A DNA stretch of 8,460 nt, from the NCBI GenBank assembly GCA_017962865.1, contig JAGCUM010000189.1:1-8460 (forward strand). The letters are read 5' to 3'. A program made the translations under genes and the position numbers. A model generated the notes under the pieces. The model had not been told where the DNA came from and ran no database searches. It was given only the letters and a program-made list of their open reading frames with translations. This DNA comes from Spirochaetales bacterium. Lineage in GTDB: Bacteria; Spirochaetota; Spirochaetia; Sphaerochaetales; Sphaerochaetaceae. How positions within the stretch are numbered: position 1 is the stretch's first letter; each line of letters begins with the position of its first letter. Below are positions 5,862 through 8,460 of this stretch, in pieces.

Positions 5862-6557
5862 TTACTTTTTACCGTTGAAGACGGCCAGGATCTGGGCGGC
5901 TATGCTTACGGCAATCTCTTCCGGAGTTTCTGCTCCGATATCCAGGCCGATGGGCTGGCGGATGCGCGGATTGTCGATGGTGGGTCTGAGTTTGGAGGAA
6001 AGAACCCCGATGTAGGGGCTTTCGGTTGCCAGAACCTCTTCTATGTATTTGTCCCTGTCCTGCGGATTGGAGAAGATTATTGCCGTCTTGTTGTCTATAG
6101 CTATGCTCTGAAGCTTGTCTGATGAAAGAAGAGTCATGTTTGCGGGACATGAAAAACCATGTTCTACTGCGTAATCATCAATGAAAAAAACTTCGAAACC
6201 TATATGAAACAGGACATCGGCAACTGATTTTGCAATGTGGCCCGTGCCGAATATCACAGCCTTGCGCCCGCGGATGGGCACATCAATGAAGACATCAAGC
6301 ATCCCGTACTCCCTGACCTGGATCTGGACCCTGCGGCCTTTGCCGGCTTTCATTGCCTCGACGGCAAGTGCAACGACCTCACGTTCTGCCGCTCCTCCTC
6401 CGACCGTGCCGCAGGTTCTGCCGCTTGGCAGGACAAGCATGCGGCCGTCCTTGCGCGGAGTGCGTCCCTGAGCGCCTGTTATCGTTGCAATTGAGAAGCC
6501 TCTGTTGTACCTTGCACACTCCGTGGCAAGTGCGAAGAGCTCGTCTATGTGGTCCAT
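5862..6557 (-). CDS. XdhC/CoxI-family protein (molybdenum hydroxylase maturation type)
   Basis: Family members serve molybdenum hydroxylases such as xanthine dehydrogenase, binding molybdenum cofactor and helping its sulfuration and insertion. In the 231-residue protein from the ATG at 6557, the N-terminal XdhC_CoxI domain has GRTPRKDGRMLV (31-42) and GTVGGG (50-55). The C-terminal Rossmann-like domain has VIFGTGHIA (101-109), YIGVLSSK (182-189) and PIGLDIGAETPEEIAVSIAAQIL (202-224), all in the expected order and at a normal short length. An in-frame GTG at 6575 would add six residues, but the promoter -10 TATAAT lies inside that extension and the family normally begins near this ATG. No Shine-Dalgarno precedes either start, so a leaderless mRNA is likely. 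No molybdenum hydroxylase subunit gene is in the window, so its partner is elsewhere or its role differs. It is divergent from the kinase gene. Confidence 0.85.
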   Translation of the reverse strand: MDHIDELFALATECARYNRGFSIATITGAQGRTPRKDGRMLVLPSGRTCGTVGGGAAEREVVALAVEAMKAGKGRRVQIQVREYGMLDVFIDVPIRGRKAVIFGTGHIAKSVADVLFHIGFEVFFIDDYAVEHGFSCPANMTLLSSDKLQSIAIDNKTAIIFSNPQDRDKYIEEVLATESPYIGVLSSKLRPTIDNPRIRQPIGLDIGAETPEEIAVSIAAQILAVFNGKK

Positions 6558-6563
6558 GGTTGA

Positions 6564-6569
6564 ATTATA
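6564..6569 (-). promoter_or_regulatory. -10 element TATAAT of the xdhC-like gene, leaderless arrangement
   Basis: A perfect TATAAT on the minus strand ends six bases before the ATG at 6557, which puts the expected start of transcription on the A of that ATG. A partial -35, TTCCCA (complement of 6588-6593), sits 18 bases upstream. On the plus strand the same AT box reads TATAAG (6566-6571) and may serve the divergent kinase gene. Confidence 0.55.
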
Positions 6570-6618
6570 AGGCACAAAGCATCAGAATGGGAATGGAAAA
6601 CAAAGCAGGGAGAAGCGT

Positions 6619-7185
6619 ATGGTCATATTGATAGGCGGAAGCTCTCATGTCGGAAAGACGATGGTCGCAAAAAATCTTGTCGGCAGACATGGATGGGAGT
6701 GCATCTCCCTGGACTTTCTAAAGAATGCCTTCCAGAAAGCCCGGATAGACGGGTGTGAGAATATGGACGATGTTCAGATGCGCCACCGGATGTGGCCGTT
6801 CGTTGCCGAAATCATAAAGCAGGCAGTCGCATCGGGACGCAAACTGATCCTGGAAGGCTGCTACATTCCCGTGGAATGGAAGGAAAGCTTCTCGTCAGAG
6901 CAGGTGAAGGATATCCGTGCGGTCTTCATCGTCATGAGCGAATCGTACATCCGCAGCCACATGGACGAGATCGAGAAGTACAGCAGGGCGGTCGAGAAGA
7001 GGGAGAACGATGTCCTTGATGTCGAGCGCCTGGTACGCTGCAGCGCGGACTTCAAGGAAGACTGCCTGGAAAACGGCACATTCTACATCGAGATAGACTG
7101 GGAGTACGACAAGGAATCCCTGTTCGATGCAGTCGAGTCGGTGATTCAGGATCCCGAGCCCGCAGAAAAGGGGATTGTACTGTAG
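6619..7185 (+). CDS. P-loop kinase-like ATP-binding protein, substrate unknown
   Basis: The 188-residue product has Walker A GGSSHVGKT (6-14) right after the first strand VILI. It continues as a small nucleoside/phosphate-kinase-like P-loop fold: SLDFLKNAF (30-38) at the substrate side, MWPFVAEIIKQAV (58-70), LILEGCYIP (76-84) as the Walker-B-like strand, FIVMSESYIRSHMDEIEKYSR (103-123), and an Arg/Asp-rich lid segment EKRENDVLDVERL (126-138). Relatives are variously annotated as adenylate kinase, 2-phosphoglycerate kinase or zeta-toxin-like kinase, so I give no substrate. No antitoxin partner is adjacent. The start has AGGGAG (6607-6612), six bases upstream of the ATG. It is divergent from the xdhC-like gene with 61 bp between starts and ends 3 bp from the stop of the opposing phosphodiesterase gene. 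Confidence 0.75.
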   Translation: MVILIGGSSHVGKTMVAKNLVGRHGWECISLDFLKNAFQKARIDGCENMDDVQMRHRMWPFVAEIIKQAVASGRKLILEGCYIPVEWKESFSSEQVKDIRAVFIVMSESYIRSHMDEIEKYSRAVEKRENDVLDVERLVRCSADFKEDCLENGTFYIEIDWEYDKESLFDAVESVIQDPEPAEKGIVL

Positions 7186-7188
7186 AAC

Positions 7189-7911
7189 TCAGCGTCCCAG
7201 AAGCCTGAGACACATATCCGGATAGTTCGTGATGACGGTGTTCACGTCCCAGGCCATCAGCTGTTTCATCCGTTCCTCTGTGTTGACGGTCCATACATTC
7301 AGACCGATGTTGCATCTTCTGCACTCTGCAACCGTATCGTCATCCAGCAGGGCATAATCCGGATGCAGATACTGGATGCCTGCCTCCAGGGCCTGCGGGG
7401 CCAGATGCAGATGTTTTTGGTCCTCATAGAGGAAACCGCACTCGATTTCCGGGGCCAGCTGCTTTGCGCGCATCACCGAAATCCAGTTGAAGGACGAGAA
7501 GATGATCCTGTCCTGCAGTCCGAAGGACCTGACCATGTCGATGGCTTTTTTTTCGATGTCCTGATACCACGTGTTGTTGGTTTTTATTTCCACATTCGTG
7601 ATGAATGAGCCGTTTTCTGCCATGAAAGTACAGAACTCCTCGAAGGAGGGAATCGGGGTCTCGAAGGCATCGTCCTTGGTTTTGGCGGCGTTGATGCGGA
7701 CCAGTTCTCTGAGGGTGAGGTCTGACACAAGCCTGTCGACCCCCGTCGTGCGGATCAGGCTTTCGTCGTGGATGATGACCAGTTTGCCGTCGCTGCTTTC
7801 GTGGATGTCGAGTTCGATTCCGTCTGCACCGGCCTCGATGGCCTTGCGGAATGCCAGCATTGTGTTTTCGGGATAGGCACCCGAGAAGCCTCTGTGTGCG
7901 AATACTTTCAT
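7189..7911 (-). CDS. Glycerophosphodiester phosphodiesterase (GDPD/UgpQ family)
   Basis: It hydrolyses glycerophosphodiesters, from phospholipid breakdown, to glycerol 3-phosphate and an alcohol. The 240-residue protein carries the complete cytoplasmic GDPD pattern: AHRGFSGAYPENT (5-17) with His6, GADGIELDIHESSDGKLVIIHD (28-49) with Glu33, Asp35 and His48, NVEIK (106-110) with Glu108, NVWTVNTEE (205-213) and VITNYPD (226-232). These are the metal-binding and catalytic residues of a TIM-barrel GDPD, at normal length. There is no signal peptide, so it acts inside the cell. The frame stays open upstream to 8151, but the GDPD fold begins at the ATG at 7911, and the extension would run antisense through the TldD-like gene. 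A TATAAT ends six bases before this ATG with no Shine-Dalgarno, so translation is probably leaderless. It converges on the kinase gene with 3 bp between stops. Confidence 0.92.
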   Translation of the reverse strand: MKVFAHRGFSGAYPENTMLAFRKAIEAGADGIELDIHESSDGKLVIIHDESLIRTTGVDRLVSDLTLRELVRINAAKTKDDAFETPIPSFEEFCTFMAENGSFITNVEIKTNNTWYQDIEKKAIDMVRSFGLQDRIIFSSFNWISVMRAKQLAPEIECGFLYEDQKHLHLAPQALEAGIQYLHPDYALLDDDTVAECRRCNIGLNVWTVNTEERMKQLMAWDVNTVITNYPDMCLRLLGR

Positions 7912-7917
7912 AATTCG

Positions 7918-7923
7918 ATTATA
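7918..7923 (-). promoter_or_regulatory. -10 element TATAAT of the phosphodiesterase gene, leaderless arrangement
   Basis: A perfect minus-strand TATAAT is separated by exactly six bases (CGAATT) from the ATG at 7911, placing the predicted transcript start on the A of the ATG. No Shine-Dalgarno is present. The -35 region is poor (TTTCGT, complement of 7941-7946, 17 bases upstream). The layout is the same as at the xdhC-like gene. Confidence 0.55.
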
Positions 7924-7929
7924 GGTTGT

Positions 7930-7958
7930 TTGTAGACTAAACGAAAAGATGTTATTAT
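7930..7958 (+). promoter_or_regulatory. Possible promoter of the TldD/PmbA-family gene
   Basis: TTGTAG (7930-7935) and TATTAT (7953-7958) are separated by 17 bases, giving a fair sigma-70-type promoter on the plus strand. Transcription would start near 7965, leaving a leader of about 48 bases. It lies back to back with the phosphodiesterase promoter. Confidence 0.4.
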
Positions 7959-7968
7959 TTTGAATTAA

Positions 7969-7984
7969 GCGGCCGAAAAGCCGC
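7969..7984 (+). other. Small GC-rich hairpin in the leader of the TldD-like gene
   Basis: GCGGC (7969-7973) and GCCGC (7980-7984) flank CGAAAA. It is near the predicted 5' end of the mRNA and 17 bases before the Shine-Dalgarno AGGAGA (8002-8007). No T-run follows, so it is not a terminator; it could protect the 5' end of the mRNA. Confidence 0.4.
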
Positions 7985-8012
7985 ATGAGTAGGTTATCAA
8001 CAGGAGAAACAA

Positions 8013-8460
8013 ATGTTGAATGATATCTTGAAAGCAAAGAAAAGCCTTTTCGCAGACGGGGTACAGACCGTACTGAGAGGGCAGGAAAACCGCAACCGCA
8101 GAGTCGTTTTCCTCCAGGGCAACCTGGTGGGCAATGTAAGAAGCGAGACAAGGGGAGTCAATGCCAGAGTCTGCAAGAACGGAGTCTACGGATTCTCCTC
8201 AATGGCAGAGTATTCCAGATCTGCAGCGGATGCAGTCCTGAAGGCCGCAACCCAGAACGCACTCTTTCTGAACGAGCATGCCCCCAAGGGACTTCCGGCT
8301 CAGCCTTCATACGGAACGGGAATCGTCCCCGTGCACAAGACAATCGTAGATTTCGAGCAGAAGAGGCTCATAGAGACCTGCAAGGCTATCGATGACTACA
8401 TCGTGCGCACCTATCCCGATCTGGCCAGCCGCACGGTCGTGTACACCGAGGATTCCCAGG
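8013..8460 (+). CDS. TldD/PmbA-family protein, N-terminal part (3' partial)
   Basis: The ATG at 8013 has AGGAGA (8002-8007) five bases upstream, and the frame is open to the right edge, giving 149 complete codons. The protein begins MLNDILKAKKSLFADGVQTVL and carries the N-terminal TldD/PmbA signature: ETRGVNARVCKNGVYGFSSMAEYSRSAADAVLKAA at about residues 45-79, matching the family pattern of a modified Gly-containing strand followed by WGF(A/S)S and an alanine-rich helix. TldD and TldE/PmbA form a heterodimeric metalloprotease that degrades unfolded peptides and matures some peptide natural products. The metal-binding HExxxH motif of TldD would lie beyond the window, so I cannot say whether this is the catalytic or the partner subunit. 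It is divergent from the phosphodiesterase gene. Confidence 0.8.
   Translation, partial: MLNDILKAKKSLFADGVQTVLRGQENRNRRVVFLQGNLVGNVRSETRGVNARVCKNGVYGFSSMAEYSRSAADAVLKAATQNALFLNEHAPKGLPAQPSYGTGIVPVHKTIVDFEQKRLIETCKAIDDYIVRTYPDLASRTVVYTEDSQ

Noticed and set aside
6558..6575. GTG start six codons upstream for the xdhC-like gene
   Set aside because: The extension contains the TATAAT promoter element, has no Shine-Dalgarno, and the family match begins at the ATG at 6557.
6235..6631. Several plus-strand frames opposite the xdhC-like gene
   Set aside because: They are Arg/Pro/Cys-rich shadow translations antisense to a recognised family.
7912..8151. Upstream extension of the phosphodiesterase frame by 80 codons
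   Set aside because: It runs antisense through the start of the TldD-like gene, has no family match, and the GDPD fold begins exactly at the ATG at 7911.

Overview
The window reads as a piece of bacterial chromosome. It shows diderm-style lipoproteins, two loosely conserved lipoboxes, a DUF1566 (Lcl C-terminal) secreted protein with the GDEGPAGGIIFY opening often seen in spirochaetes, and mid-range GC. My best guess is a spirochaete of the Sphaerochaeta/Treponema type, perhaps gut-associated. That is inference from protein style, and no rRNA or marker gene is present to settle it. I saw no tRNA, rRNA, insertion sequence or CRISPR array.

The left two thirds (1-5768) is a run of four plus-strand genes for envelope proteins. 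The first, cut by the left edge, is the most unusual: a secretion-signal end, a right-handed beta-helix with Pmp-like FxxN / GGA repeats and a ladder of cysteines, one membrane helix, then a cytoplasmic LuxR/GerE DNA-binding domain. It looks like a one-component membrane-spanning transcription factor with an outside beta-helix sensor. It is followed by a lipoprotein of unknown function with two domains joined by a Gly/Gln linker (1461-2900), a strong terminator, a secreted DUF1566 protein (2965-3654), and a lipoprotein of the Cthe_2159-type carbohydrate-binding beta-helix family (3945-5768). Upstream of that last gene lie four GTGAAG direct repeats spaced 10, 11 and 11 bp, which look like a tandem binding site for a PhoB/OmpR-type regulator, followed by an extended -10 element.

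The right third (5769-8460) holds ordinary cell-maintenance genes: a minus-strand XdhC/CoxI-family protein, a divergent plus-strand P-loop kinase, a minus-strand glycerophosphodiester phosphodiesterase that meets the kinase tail to tail with 3 bp between stops, and the first 149 codons of a TldD/PmbA-family protein running off the right edge. Both minus-strand genes have a perfect TATAAT exactly six bases before their ATG and no Shine-Dalgarno sequence, so their transcripts should be leaderless. The plus-strand genes have ordinary ribosome binding sites.

A possible theme for the left part is surface sensing: a beta-helix regulator that could read an extracellular ligand or envelope state, next to secreted beta-helix and lectin-fold-like proteins. 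The sequence shows the adjacency and the architectures. The functional link is inferred.
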